DNA of 64,000 bases from QQVM01 sp964544885 (GTDB taxonomy: Bacteria > Bacteroidota > Bacteroidia > AKYH767-A > 2013-40CM-41-45), in the NCBI GenBank assembly GCA_964544885.1, contig CAZJDX010000019.1, positions 8,006 through 72,005 of the forward strand, read 5' to 3'. Within the stretch, counting starts at the first letter, position 1; every line of letters begins with the position of its first letter. The notes below the pieces were generated by a model that saw only the letters and a list, made by a program, of their open reading frames with translations, was not told the DNA's origin and did no database searches. Shown one piece after another: positions 1-9,250 of this stretch. Made by a program: the position numbers and the translations under genes.

Positions 1-399
1 GAAGTTGTAAGCATGCGGTAATCCGGAATACTGAGAAACATACAGATATTTATCATCCGAAAATAAATCTGCTATTGTTTGCCCTGATAAATTCTTTGTC
101 CAAATAACAGTACCAGAAGTGTCCATCCTGATAATATTATTAGCAGAAGATGCAAAAATATCAGACCCTTGAACTTCAATCCTTTCAAGTGGAATACCTG
201 AACATGCCCATCTAACATTCCCTATATAATCAGTTTTAATCAGAGTGTCGTTTCCGTAGAAATAAATCGCGTCATCCGAGAAAAAACAATTTGGGTTTTT
301 ACTGCGGATACCGGTTTCAACACAAAATGACTGGGCCTTTACTGAGGTATAGCAAAGACCAGTTAATAAAAATACCGCAACAATTATTCCTTTAAACAC
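1..399 (-). CDS. Secreted protein of unknown function, 3' part outside window
   Basis: An open frame runs leftward from a GTG at 399 to the window edge, giving 133 residues with no stop. It begins with a signal peptide (hydrophobic core IIVAVFLLTGLCYTSV, cleavage expected after VKA before QSF). The mature part alternates short beta-type segments rich in Trp, Asn and Asp, and phrases such as RMDTSGTVIWTKNLSG resemble blades of a PQQ/WD-like beta-propeller. No ATG lies upstream in frame before a TAG, so GTG is the only reasonable start. In this genome such proteins often end in a T9SS sorting domain, but that end is not visible here. Secretion is well supported; the propeller assignment is inferred from sequence texture only. 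Confidence 0.6.
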   Translation of the reverse strand, partial: MFKGIIVAVFLLTGLCYTSVKAQSFCVETGIRSKNPNCFFSDDAIYFYGNDTLIKTDYIGNVRWACSGIPLERIEVQGSDIFASSANNIIRMDTSGTVIWTKNLSGQTIADLFSDDKYLYVSQYSGLPHAYNF

Positions 400-836
400 A
401 CGCTGCCGGCTTTTGTAATCGAAATATAGCTAATGAAAATGAAAGTTGCACTGACAGGTCTCATTTCTTAGAATCGACATGACCTTCAGCTTGTAATCTT
501 ATACCATTTTTCACGGATTACAAATGTTACCAAATACAAAGGAATTGATATATAATCAATATGCAATTCATTTGCAGAAAAGATAATCAGGTAAAGTGTA
601 GGAAATGATCCTTTTCCCAACTAAGTTTTATGCTGATTTCGAAAAGAATGCCGGAATAATTTTTCACTTATTATCTTTGTCTTCTCCTGGAGAAAAGAAT
701 AAATTAAGAAATTAAGTCTGCCTGGAATAAATAATAATAAGTCCGGTTAGAATTCTTCCGGTTATTTTAAGGATTATAAGTTAAAGGGCAATTCATTTAT
801 GACATGAATGTTCTGAACCTGAATAATTAATCCTTT
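400..836. other. Intergenic stretch, no gene seen
   Basis: This A+T-rich 437-bp gap lies between two minus-strand genes. A perfect TAnnTTTG (TATCTTTG) occurs at 672-679 on the plus strand, but no plus-strand gene follows it. An 8-bp palindrome AGAATTCT sits near 750 between two CCGG tetramers. I see no convincing coding frame, tRNA or strong terminator. The TAnnTTTG hit could be chance or could mark a short untranslated RNA. Confidence 0.4.
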
Positions 837-3140
837 TCAATTAATCACCAGCCTTTTCTTCAGCGATCTGTACTCATCGTCCAGGTAGACCACATAAACT
901 CCGGCTTCCAGTGAAGAAATGTCCAGGCTGGTCTTGTTCATGCCCTTATCCGATTCAACTTTTGACGATTGAACCAGTGTGCCTTTTATGTCATGTATTC
1001 TGACCGTGGCCGTTTTAGGGAATGAACTGTAATACATGAGCAATACATTCTCCGTCGCCGGATTCGGATAAAGGACAAAATAATCTTTCAGGTTAGTGAA
1101 TTCAACGGGAATTATCTCCGACCAGGTATACTTTCCGTCGTAGTCTGTTTGCTTCAGGCGGTAGTAGGCAAGTCCCGGCAAGGGTTCCATGTCAGCCGTT
1201 TCATACTTTCGCCGGGTTGATGAATTGCCCGCTCCGTCCATAATTTGTATTGGTGAAAAGACAATTCCGTCGCGGCTTCTTTCCACGGTGAAATAATCAT
1301 TGTTGATCTCTACGCTGGTGGTCCAGTCCAGCAGAACTCTGTCATCCGCTGCCTTGGCATCAAAACCAAGCAACACGATCGGCAGTACATTACAATTCAA
1401 TGAACTTCCTCCGCTGAGCATCCAGTCGAGGGTGAATCCGCTCCCGCCCGGCGACCACTTATTGACCATCAGGTAATAGGCCTCGCCCGTCGTGACGGGT
1501 ATGGTATTGGTCCATGCATTTCCACAGACATCTTCATTGGTATCAGAACCGTTGTTTGGAAATCCGCAAACGGCGGTATTGGTCGAAAGATTGAGCGCGT
1601 TATCCATTCCTGTATTGCCCACGTTAGCTGCGAAAGAACATCTAACCGGACTTCCGATTCCCGCACAGCTTGTGCTTTGATAAAGAGCAAAGTCATAATC
1701 ATCCGCCGTGACATTGGGTACGATGCGCAATCCCAGTGTGCCACTGTTCGCGATAATGATCTTATACCAGTTGCTGTAATTTTCGGCCAGCACACAACCC
1801 CCTCCTCCGTCAGAAATAATTCCGGGCCCCGTGCTTGCGTCCGTAAAACTTTCATCCAGACAGATCGGTGTATAACGATTGCAATCGTTGTTATCCGTAC
1901 CATTGGGACCATTCGCGCATGGCACGCAATCGAAAGTTGCCACCCAGCCGTCCATGTTCACCGAAGCGTCGGAATTGAATCTGAAAGTCAGACAGCCGCT
2001 TTGATCCGTTGATGTATAGGGTCCCATGCCGGCTGCCATAGCCGCCTGGTATGAGTTCGCTGTGCCGGACCAAATCGAACCGGGTGAAAATTGAGGACTG
2101 TTTTGCGTCGGGCCGTTAAGCACTCTGAGATAATCATCTCCGGACTCGGTCTCGAAAGACCAGAAGTTCGCACGGAGGCACTTACCGGCTTCGTCAGGAC
2201 AAAACGTACGGTACACATAGTTAATGTTGTTGGAATAATCCGATGAGCTTCCTCCATTATCGGTATAAGTACCTCCGCAGGTTGCCACCATATTTGTTCC
2301 TACATTACTGTTTTGCAAACCCGTGGTTGGATGTGTATAGTCAACCGTTGAAGGAGGCGTAGGACAAACTTCACAGGAGATGATCGCCTGCCATCCCGGA
2401 TTGACCTGCATATTGCCGTTGGATACGAAACGGACAGTGAGGCATCCAGTACTCGACAGAATTGTACCGGGGACCGGTGTGTTCTGGTATGTTCCAATGA
2501 GCGGTGAAGCGGTTGATGGTCCATCATAAATCGTCATAATATCTCCGGACCGGAGAGAAAAACTCGTGAAGATCATCTTGAGACAATCGCCCGCGTTCGA
2601 ACAGAAAGTTTTCGTATAATTATCCGATGTACCATAATTCGAACCCGGCCCACCGCTGTCATAGAATAATCCGCCACAGGTGTTAACCGCAGTATTGTTA
2701 TTTAACAGATAGGTTGACTGACAAGGTGAACAGGAAATGGAGGCTGTCCATCCTGAACGAACATTACTTCCATTCGTAACGAAACGGAATGTCAGGCATC
2801 CGGAGCTTGATGTAATTGTTCCCGGTGAAGTTGTTCCGCTGAAGGAACCGATCAACGGGGATGTAATTCCCGGTCCGTCATAAATTAAGAGCACATCATT
2901 TCCACCCTGTGTTCTGAACTGTGTAAAATTCACTGTGATGCAATTTCCTCCGGTGGCACAAAATGTTTGGGTAACATTCAGGTTGTTTGAGTAATTATTC
3001 GTCCCGCCGGGATCATAAAAAGTCCCTGAACAGGTATTCACCGTACCGGTGCTCATCGTGTATGTCTGCGCCACAGAGAGATGACATAGAATCACACCGG
3101 GAACCAGCAAAAAAATCTTTAACCACTTGCCGTTTATCAT
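837..3140 (-). CDS. Secreted multi-CUB-domain protein with T9SS type A sorting domain
   Basis: A 767-residue exported protein. After the signal peptide (MINGKWLKIFLLVPGVILC) come three CUB-like repeats of about 115-140 residues. Each starts with a Cys-Gly/Ser-x-Phe/Tyr-Tyr-Asp motif, contains LxIYDGP or LRVLNGP, and closes with SGCLTFRF and a GW-x-A-x-(I/F)-x-C strand. A Cys-rich domain with DDYDFALYQ follows (about 430-590), then a linker and a C-terminal sorting domain beginning LYPNPATENVLLMYY and ending in KKRLVIN. CUB domains bind proteins or glycans; the sorting domain directs secretion and surface attachment by the T9SS. I chose the ATG at 3140 because the longer frame from 3176 only adds a charged stretch before the signal peptide. 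The natural ligand is unknown. Confidence 0.9.
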   Translation of the reverse strand: MINGKWLKIFLLVPGVILCHLSVAQTYTMSTGTVNTCSGTFYDPGGTNNYSNNLNVTQTFCATGGNCITVNFTQFRTQGGNDVLLIYDGPGITSPLIGSFSGTTSPGTITSSSGCLTFRFVTNGSNVRSGWTASISCSPCQSTYLLNNNTAVNTCGGLFYDSGGPGSNYGTSDNYTKTFCSNAGDCLKMIFTSFSLRSGDIMTIYDGPSTASPLIGTYQNTPVPGTILSSTGCLTVRFVSNGNMQVNPGWQAIISCEVCPTPPSTVDYTHPTTGLQNSNVGTNMVATCGGTYTDNGGSSSDYSNNINYVYRTFCPDEAGKCLRANFWSFETESGDDYLRVLNGPTQNSPQFSPGSIWSGTANSYQAAMAAGMGPYTSTDQSGCLTFRFNSDASVNMDGWVATFDCVPCANGPNGTDNNDCNRYTPICLDESFTDASTGPGIISDGGGGCVLAENYSNWYKIIIANSGTLGLRIVPNVTADDYDFALYQSTSCAGIGSPVRCSFAANVGNTGMDNALNLSTNTAVCGFPNNGSDTNEDVCGNAWTNTIPVTTGEAYYLMVNKWSPGGSGFTLDWMLSGGSSLNCNVLPIVLLGFDAKAADDRVLLDWTTSVEINNDYFTVERSRDGIVFSPIQIMDGAGNSSTRRKYETADMEPLPGLAYYRLKQTDYDGKYTWSEIIPVEFTNLKDYFVLYPNPATENVLLMYYSSFPKTATVRIHDIKGTLVQSSKVESDKGMNKTSLDISSLEAGVYVVYLDDEYRSLKKRLVIN

Positions 3141-3160
3141 GTTTGAAATACGTCTCGATA

Positions 3161-3203
3161 CATTCCGTACTGACACTGTAGCACAGTGCCATAATGCGGA
3201 ATG
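3161..3203. promoter_or_regulatory. Nested palindromes upstream of the CUB gene
   Basis: CATTCCG at 3161-3167 is repeated inverted as CGGAATG at 3197-3203. Inside lies CACTGT (3174-3179), AGC, ACAGTG (3183-3188). The structure sits 20-60 bp before the start of the CUB gene, where an operator or a 5' UTR hairpin would be expected. No factor is known; this is a structural observation. Confidence 0.35.
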
Positions 3204-3316
3204 ATTAATTTACATATTTCCGGCCTGAATAGCTATTAAATTGTCCTAATACAAGCTAAATAGTGGTTAACGTCACAGGGGAGTTGGTAAAAGAGCCGAA
3301 ATACTCCTCAAAAAAT

Positions 3317-5236
3317 TCAGGCTAAAACTGATTCATCAACGAGCTGGCGAACGGCGTTTTTAATGGCCTCAGCGTCAAAATGACATTCGTTATAAAGTTC
3401 TTTCTGTTCCCCATGATCCACAAATCGGTCGGGTATACCAAGCCTGACAACGTTGGCAGTATATGAATTATCGGTCATGAACTCAAGCACCGCGCTGCCG
3501 AAGCCACCCATGAGGCATCCATCCTCCACGGTGATGATCTTTTTAAACGTCTTAAACACCTGATGGAGCAATTCCTCATCCAGAGGCTTTGCAAAGCGCA
3601 GATCGTAATGTGCCGGATTGATACCCTCCGCAAGCAGATCCGTACATGCTTTCACGGCAAAATTTCCAGGATGACCCAGGGTCAGGATGGCAACTTCTTC
3701 GCCTTGTTTTACCAATCTTCCCTTACCGATTGAAATCTCTGAAAATGGTATTCTCCAGTCAAGTGTAACGCCATTGCCTCTCGGGTAACGGATAGAGAAA
3801 GGGGACTTGGTGGATGGAAGCTGTGCTGTATACATGAGGTTACGCAATTCTTCCTCATTCATCGGCGCGCTCACAATCATGTTCGGTATGCATCTCATAT
3901 AGGCAATGTCATAAGCTCCATGATGAGTGGCGCCATCCGCGCCTGCAAGTCCGCCACGGTCGAGACAAAATACAACGTGCAGATTCTGCAGCGCCACATC
4001 ATGTACGACCTGATCATAACCCCTTTGCATGAAAGAAGAATAAATATTACAGAAAGGGATAAGTCCCTGTGTAGCCAGTCCTGCAGAAAAAGTGACCGCA
4101 TGCTGTTCGGCGATGCCCACATCGAAGGCCCGTTCCGGAATTTCCTTCATCATGATATTCAGTGAACAACCTGAAGGCATGGCGGGAGTGATTCCGGTAA
4201 TCTTTTCATTCATCCTGGCCAATTCAACGATAGTATGACCGAAAACATCCTGATACTTCGGCGGCTGAGGTTCTGTTTGTATTGGCTTAAAAATTTCTCC
4301 GGAGATCTTATCAAAGAGTCCCGGCGCATGCCACTTGGTCTGGTCTTTCTCGGCAAGATCGTAACCCTTCCCTTTTACCGTAAGGCAATGCAGGAGTTTA
4401 GGACCTGGAATGTCTTTCAGGTCATTCATCACCTTTACGAGACGATTCACGTCATGACCATCAACAGGGCCAAAATACCTGAAGCGGAGAGACTCGAAAA
4501 GATTGCTCTGTTTGAGTAATGAGGTTTTGATCGCGTTCTCAACATTGCTTGCGATCTCCTGTGCATTGGGACCGAAGCGGCTTATGATCCCCAACAATTT
4601 CCACACTTCATCCTTCACCTTGTTATAGGTGTGGGAGGTGGTTATGTCGGTAAGATATTCTTTGAGTGCGCCCACATTCGGATCAATACTCATGCAATTG
4701 TCATTCAGGACCACCAGCAAGTTTGAATTTTCGACCCCGGCATGATTGAGTCCTTCGAAAGCGAGACCGGCTGTCATTGCTCCATCGCCGATGACCGCTA
4801 TATGTTGTCTTTCTTTTTCGCCTTTGATCCGGGAAGCGACAGCCATACCGAGTGCAGCGGAAATAGAAGTGGAAGAATGCCCTACACCGAATGTATCATA
4901 TTCACTCTCGCTCCTTTTCGGGAAGCCGCTGATGCCTTTATAAATTCTGTTGGTATGAAAAACGTCCTTCCTTCCGGTCAGGATTTTGTGTCCGTAGGCC
5001 TGGTGACCTACATCCCAGACAAGCTGATCAAAGGGCGTATTGAATACATAATGGATGGCCACCGTTAATTCCACCACACCAAGCGAAGCGCCAAAGTGCC
5101 CACCGTTAACCGATACAATATCAATGATATAGTCGCGCAGTTCGCGACATACCTGGACAAGATCAGCTTCCGGTAATTTTCTTAAATCTTCCGGTAAATT
5201 GATCTTTTTCAATAAATCGCCTTGCCTGTGTTCCAT
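3317..5236 (-). CDS. dxs: 1-deoxy-D-xylulose-5-phosphate synthase
   Basis: This 639-residue cytoplasmic enzyme condenses pyruvate with glyceraldehyde 3-phosphate, the first step of the MEP isoprenoid pathway, using thiamine diphosphate and Mg. Visible family features are the N-terminal VGHQAYGHKILTGR block, the TPP-binding GDGAMTAGLAFEGLNHAG with downstream NDNCMSI, the central GHDV and HCLTVKGKGY segments, and the transketolase pyrimidine-domain motifs DVGIAEQHAVTFSAGLA and CLDRGGLAGADGATHHG. The length is normal for Dxs. A TAnnTTTG element lies 13-20 bp upstream of the ATG. In this window isoprenoid supply could serve the carotenoid-type desaturase at 57919, but that link is only inferred. 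Confidence 0.98.
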   Translation of the reverse strand: MEHRQGDLLKKINLPEDLRKLPEADLVQVCRELRDYIIDIVSVNGGHFGASLGVVELTVAIHYVFNTPFDQLVWDVGHQAYGHKILTGRKDVFHTNRIYKGISGFPKRSESEYDTFGVGHSSTSISAALGMAVASRIKGEKERQHIAVIGDGAMTAGLAFEGLNHAGVENSNLLVVLNDNCMSIDPNVGALKEYLTDITTSHTYNKVKDEVWKLLGIISRFGPNAQEIASNVENAIKTSLLKQSNLFESLRFRYFGPVDGHDVNRLVKVMNDLKDIPGPKLLHCLTVKGKGYDLAEKDQTKWHAPGLFDKISGEIFKPIQTEPQPPKYQDVFGHTIVELARMNEKITGITPAMPSGCSLNIMMKEIPERAFDVGIAEQHAVTFSAGLATQGLIPFCNIYSSFMQRGYDQVVHDVALQNLHVVFCLDRGGLAGADGATHHGAYDIAYMRCIPNMIVSAPMNEEELRNLMYTAQLPSTKSPFSIRYPRGNGVTLDWRIPFSEISIGKGRLVKQGEEVAILTLGHPGNFAVKACTDLLAEGINPAHYDLRFAKPLDEELLHQVFKTFKKIITVEDGCLMGGFGSAVLEFMTDNSYTANVVRLGIPDRFVDHGEQKELYNECHFDAEAIKNAVRQLVDESVLA

Positions 5237-5249
5237 CAGTTTCGTCTTA

Positions 5250-5257
5250 CAAATATA
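5250..5257 (-). promoter_or_regulatory. TAnnTTTG promoter element for dxs
   Basis: On the minus strand this reads TATATTTG, a perfect Bacteroidota -7 element. A TTG about 22 bp further upstream (in GCTTGCTG) could be the -33 element. Transcription would start about 8 bp before the dxs ATG at 5236, giving a very short leader. Confidence 0.55.
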
Positions 5258-5457
5258 GGAAGATTGAGTCAGCCCTCAGCAAGCTTCGGGAATCTTTGAT
5301 CAGGCGGGGTCTGCCCATGATTCGGTCACCGGCCGGATCCACCCGGAACGCATTGCGGAACGCTTTATTGAGAAGGCGATGACAATGATTTAAGCCCTGA
5401 AGAAGGCATTTATACTTCAAAACTGCCCTTAAAAAACAGAAGGCTCAAAAGCAAATC

Positions 5458-5488
5458 TTGTCTAAGCACCTTTAAATTGTCATTTTTG
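5458..5488 (+). promoter_or_regulatory. Likely asnS promoter
   Basis: TTG at 5458-5460, a 20-bp spacer, and CATTTTTG at 5481-5488 (seven of eight matches to TAnnTTTG) fit a Bacteroidota promoter. The implied transcription start near 5495 lies after the upstream in-frame ATG at 5477 and before the ATG at 5507, so it decides the start of asnS. Confidence 0.45.
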
Positions 5489-5506
5489 CGGAATATTAAT
5501 CTAACC

Positions 5507-6889
5507 ATGAAATCAACAAGGATCGCTGAGTTATTAAATTCTTCAGAAAAAGGAATCGACGTTTTTTTACAGGGATGGGTTCGTACCCGCAGAGGGAACA
5601 AGCAGATCGCTTTCATCGCCTTGAATGATGGCTCTACCATACACTCTATACAGGTGGTTGCTGAAATTCAGAAGTTCGGAGAGGAGTTTATGAAAGCCAT
5701 TGGAACCGGAGCCTGCATTGCGGTAAAGGGCAGACTTGTTGAATCACAGGGCCAGGGTCAAGCCGTGGAAGTGCAGGCTGAAAGCATTGAAATTTACGGT
5801 CAGGCAGACGAATCATACCCCTTACAGAAGAAGGGGCATTCACTTGAATTCCTCAGGGAGATCGCTCACCTGCGTCCACGCACCAATACCTTCGGGGCCA
5901 TCCTCAGAATGCGGCATCATATGACCTTCGCCATTCACAAGTATTTTAACGACCGGGGATTTTACAACCTGCATTCACCCATCATTACCGGATCGGATGC
6001 CGAAGGCGCCGGTGAGATGTTCAAGGTGACGACTTTTGATCTGTTGAATATTCCGCGCAATCCGGATGGAAGCATTAATTACAAAGAAGATTTTTTCGGA
6101 AAGGCTACGAACCTGACTGTATCCGGTCAGCTTGAAGGAGAACTGGGCGCTCTGGCGCTCGGACTGGTATATACTTTCGGGCCAACCTTCCGTGCGGAAA
6201 ACTCAAATACACCAAGACATCTTGCGGAGTTCTGGATGATAGAACCGGAAATGGCATTCTATGATATCAAGGATAACATGGACCTTGCGGAAGACTTTCT
6301 GAAATTCCTTATTTCTTATGCCTTGGAAAAGGGCAAGGATGATCTGGAGTTTCTGAACAATCAATATGACAAAGCCCTCATAGACCGGCTCCGTTCCGTA
6401 GTTGAAAAACCTTTTGAGCGCCTCAGCTATACCAAGGCGGTGGAAATACTCCAATCTTCCGGAAAGAAATTCGAATTCCCCGTCAGTTGGGGAACAGATC
6501 TTCAGAAGGAGCATGAAAATTTCCTGGTCGAGCATTTCAGCCGGCCTGTGATCCTTTCGGATTATCCTATCGGGATAAAAGCTTTTTACATGAAACAAAA
6601 TGAAGATGGAAAAACCGTAAGAGCGATGGATATCCTTTTCCCCTGGATAGGAGAGATCATCGGAGGATCACAAAGAGAAGAGAATTATGACAAATTGCTA
6701 CAGCGGGTACGCGATCTTGAAATTCACGAAGAGGAATTGTGGTGGTACCTTGAGACACGCAAATTCGGAACCTGCGTACATTCCGGTTTCGGATTGGGTT
6801 TTGAAAGGCTCATGCTCTTCATCACGGGAATGACGAACATCCGCGACGTAATCCCTTTCCCCAGGACTCCAATGAACGCCGAATTCTGA
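5507..6889 (+). CDS. asnS: Asparaginyl-tRNA synthetase
   Basis: A 460-residue class IIb aminoacyl-tRNA synthetase that charges tRNA-Asn. It has an N-terminal OB-fold anticodon-binding domain (about 1-110, with GWVRTRRGNKQIAFIALNDGS) and a class II catalytic core. Motif 1 surrounds IITGSDAEGAGEMF, motif 2 is FGPTFRAENSNTPRHLAEFW, and motif 3 is GFGLGFERLMLFITG. The AsnRS-type specificity sequence and normal length separate it from AspRS. The ATG at 5507 is preferred over the one at 5477 because a promoter-like element ends at 5488 and homologues begin near MKSTRI. The gene converges with the next gene at a 4-bp gap. Confidence 0.97.
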   Translation: MKSTRIAELLNSSEKGIDVFLQGWVRTRRGNKQIAFIALNDGSTIHSIQVVAEIQKFGEEFMKAIGTGACIAVKGRLVESQGQGQAVEVQAESIEIYGQADESYPLQKKGHSLEFLREIAHLRPRTNTFGAILRMRHHMTFAIHKYFNDRGFYNLHSPIITGSDAEGAGEMFKVTTFDLLNIPRNPDGSINYKEDFFGKATNLTVSGQLEGELGALALGLVYTFGPTFRAENSNTPRHLAEFWMIEPEMAFYDIKDNMDLAEDFLKFLISYALEKGKDDLEFLNNQYDKALIDRLRSVVEKPFERLSYTKAVEILQSSGKKFEFPVSWGTDLQKEHENFLVEHFSRPVILSDYPIGIKAFYMKQNEDGKTVRAMDILFPWIGEIIGGSQREENYDKLLQRVRDLEIHEEELWWYLETRKFGTCVHSGFGLGFERLMLFITGMTNIRDVIPFPRTPMNAEF

Positions 6890-6893
6890 TCGC

Positions 6894-7412
6894 TCAGAAT
6901 TTCAATCTGACATTGATCCCGAAGTCGATCCACTCGGGCCCCGGATTCAAGAGACTATAAAAGGGATTCGTGTCGATTCCGACGGTGAATGGAACCTTGC
7001 GCGTATCGTATTCCAGTCCGAACATAATATCAGGTCCGGCGGCGATGGTTTGATCTTTATAATACACCGGATCCCCTTCCTTGATGCTGTAGTAATCGTA
7101 CTTGTAATAGCTGGCATGTAAGCCTACACCGAATACCATATCAACCGGTATCTGCAGCATGGAATTAAAGATCGGAAGTTGTTTCACGAAATAGCCTTTG
7201 GCGATATAACCACCTTTGGCTTCGCGGGTAATGCCTGCCATGACCTCCAGTCCGGTATTGGCATTGGTATCAAAAAAATGTTTCACGTTGATGCCGCTGG
7301 CGAACTTACCGACACGAACACCCGCGCCCGTTGTATACTGGGAGAATGTATCGGGCGGATTCAAAAACCAGCATGCAGCCGCCAGTGCGAAGAGAGTAAA
7401 CCGTTTTTTCAT
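6894..7412 (-). CDS. Small predicted outer-membrane or periplasmic beta-barrel protein
   Basis: A 172-residue exported protein of unknown function. It has a signal peptide (MKKRFTLFALAAACWFLNPP, cleavage likely after TFS before QYTTG) and a mature part with alternating hydrophobic and aromatic residues. Strands such as GVRVGKFASGINVKHFF and VVFGVGLHASYYKYDYYS are typical of 8-strand barrels, and the chain ends in a Phe-terminated strand (FGINVRLKF) as outer-membrane barrels do. The ATG at 7412 starts the signal peptide directly; an upstream ATG at 7442 lies on a promoter-like element, so it is unlikely. The gene converges tightly with asnS. Confidence 0.7.
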   Translation of the reverse strand: MKKRFTLFALAAACWFLNPPDTFSQYTTGAGVRVGKFASGINVKHFFDTNANTGLEVMAGITREAKGGYIAKGYFVKQLPIFNSMLQIPVDMVFGVGLHASYYKYDYYSIKEGDPVYYKDQTIAAGPDIMFGLEYDTRKVPFTVGIDTNPFYSLLNPGPEWIDFGINVRLKF

Positions 7413-7435
7413 TGTGTGCGTTTTATTTTCAGCTA

Positions 7436-7443
7436 TAAACATA
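7436..7443 (-). promoter_or_regulatory. Probable promoter of the barrel-like gene
   Basis: The minus strand reads TATGTTTA, seven of eight matches to TAnnTTTG, about 24-31 bp before the ATG at 7412. It supports 7412 rather than 7442 as the start. Weak on its own. Confidence 0.3.
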
Positions 7444-7624
7444 CACTGCAGGCAAACGGAGGTGAGTCAATTTCTGTCCGAATCTTACATTGAAGATTTT
7501 TCATGCGTTTCGGCCGTTGGGAAGGATTTCAGCGAAAGAAAAACCAGGGTTTTAAATCCCGTACATTGCATCTGTAAAGCGTGTGCCGTGCAAATAAAGA
7601 CGGATGACAATTAATATTCAACCG

Positions 7625-7652
7625 GGCGGTTGATAAAATATCATAAACCGCC
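7625..7652. promoter_or_regulatory. Palindrome before the SulP gene
   Basis: GGCGGTT (7625-7631) and AACCGCC (7646-7652) form a perfect 7-bp inverted repeat around an A+T-rich 14-bp centre, 37 bp before the SulP start. The spacing of about two helical turns between half-site centres fits a dimeric repressor site. No regulator is evident nearby. Confidence 0.35.
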
Positions 7653-7688
7653 TCTTACATAAAGGACATTTCTTCAACTTGCATTCCG

Positions 7689-9248
7689 ATGAGCATCTTT
7701 AACAGGAAGACGAGATTTTATTTCCTGTCCTTTTTAAAGCACGATTTCAAGGCAAGTATTACGGTTTTCTTTGTGGCGCTTCCATTGTGTCTTGGAGTCG
7801 CCCTGGCTTCGAATGCGCCGGTGTATTCAGGACTGATCGCGGGAATCACCGGAGGCATTGTCGTTACGCTGATCAGTAAATCGCAGCTTAGCGTGAGCGG
7901 ACCCGCGGCGGGACTTACAGCCATTTGCGCCACAGCGATATCGGAAATGGGATCTCTTGAAATCTTTTTTCTTTCCGTTTCCGTCGCAGGACTCTTTCAG
8001 ATGGCTGCCGGATTTCTGAAGCTGGGAGGCTTCACTCATTTTATTCCTTCTTCGGTCATTAAAGGCATGCTGTCGGCAATAGGGATCATCCTCATTTCAA
8101 AACAGATTCCCCCGCTTATTGGATATGAGCTGCCAGAATTTTGGACTAATGAACTGTTTAACATTCTCACCTTCAATCATGCCTTTGAGAATGTGAGTGA
8201 TCTGTACTCACACACATCCGCCGGAGTCATTATCGTATCCGCCTTGTGTTTTGCATTCCTGGCCGGCTGGAAAAAATACTTTGCGGCCAGATTCCCGTTC
8301 ATTCCGGCATCTTTCCTGGTTGTGATTGTCGGCGTCACAGCGGCAATTATCCTGAACAAATTCATTCCCTCTCTGGGTCTGAGCGCTTCAAAATTCATTT
8401 CCATACCCCGCAATGTATTGGGCGGCGTAAAGCTGCCCGACCTCAGCCTTGTATTGAGTGAGCCAGAAATCTGGAAGACCGCATTGGTGATCTGCTTTGT
8501 CGCTTCACTGGAAAGCCTGCTCAGCCTCGCAGCTATCGACAAGCTGGATCCTTACAACCGGATCTCTCCTCCGGATACCGAACTGAAAGCGCAGGGGGCT
8601 GGAAATTTCATGAGCGGACTGATGGGCGGTTTACCAATTACCGCCGTGATCGTGAGAAGCTCTGCCAATGCAGAGGCCAGGGCCAAGACGAAACTGTCGG
8701 CCATTTTCCATGGTATCTGGATCCTGCTGGCTATCACTTTCGCCATACCGCTTTTAAACATGATCCCTTATTGCGTCCTGGCCGTGATCCTGGTCAGAAC
8801 CGGATACAATCTGGTAAAACCAAGGATGGTAAGGGCGATTTACAAACAGGGCAGGGAACAGTTCATGCCCTTCCTGGTCACGGTAGCCGCCATCCTGCTT
8901 ACAGACCTGCTCATAGGGGTAATCATCGGCGGGATCCATGCCATCTATTACAGTATAAAATACACTTACAAGGCAGGTTATACAATTACGGAGCTGCCTG
9001 AGGGGCATACCACACACTACAAGATATCGCTGGCGCTGAATGTGAGTTTCATCAGCAAGAGGAGATTCATAGAAATGCTGGATAAGCTTCCCGAATATTC
9101 GGTGGTTGAGATAGACGGGTCGAAAAGCTTATATATCGATCGTGATATACTGGAAATATTCCAGGAGTTCAAATCAAAAGCGCATCAGAAACACATACAA
9201 CTGAGTCTGATCAATATTCCGGAAGTGGAAATTATCGAACTGCACTGA
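7689..9248 (+). CDS. SulP (SLC26) family anion transporter with STAS domain
   Basis: A 519-residue inner-membrane transporter. The N-terminal region carries the SulP signature (FVALPLCLGVALASNAPVYSGLIAGITGG), followed by roughly 12-14 membrane segments to about residue 420. Conserved family stretches include SVSGPAAGLTA and GLMGGLPITAVIVRSSANAEARAKTK. The C-terminal 80-90 residues form a short STAS domain (RFIEMLDKLPEYSVVEIDG). SulP proteins move sulfate, bicarbonate or other anions, usually with Na or H. No carbonic anhydrase gene is adjacent, so bicarbonate versus sulfate cannot be decided here. Confidence 0.92.
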   Translation: MSIFNRKTRFYFLSFLKHDFKASITVFFVALPLCLGVALASNAPVYSGLIAGITGGIVVTLISKSQLSVSGPAAGLTAICATAISEMGSLEIFFLSVSVAGLFQMAAGFLKLGGFTHFIPSSVIKGMLSAIGIILISKQIPPLIGYELPEFWTNELFNILTFNHAFENVSDLYSHTSAGVIIVSALCFAFLAGWKKYFAARFPFIPASFLVVIVGVTAAIILNKFIPSLGLSASKFISIPRNVLGGVKLPDLSLVLSEPEIWKTALVICFVASLESLLSLAAIDKLDPYNRISPPDTELKAQGAGNFMSGLMGGLPITAVIVRSSANAEARAKTKLSAIFHGIWILLAITFAIPLLNMIPYCVLAVILVRTGYNLVKPRMVRAIYKQGREQFMPFLVTVAAILLTDLLIGVIIGGIHAIYYSIKYTYKAGYTITELPEGHTTHYKISLALNVSFISKRRFIEMLDKLPEYSVVEIDGSKSLYIDRDILEIFQEFKSKAHQKHIQLSLINIPEVEIIELH

Positions 9249-9250
9249 AA

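Noticed and set aside
672..679. Promoter-like TATCTTTG in the first gap
   Set aside because: No plus-strand gene follows, and both neighbours are on the minus strand; kept only as a note.
1469..2257. Several open frames on the other frames of the CUB-protein gene
   Set aside because: They overlap a gene with full domain evidence and translate to compositionally odd, Arg/Ser-rich text without any motif.
5477..5506. Longer asnS start
   Set aside because: It would begin within the likely promoter, and the extra ten residues are not like the family.
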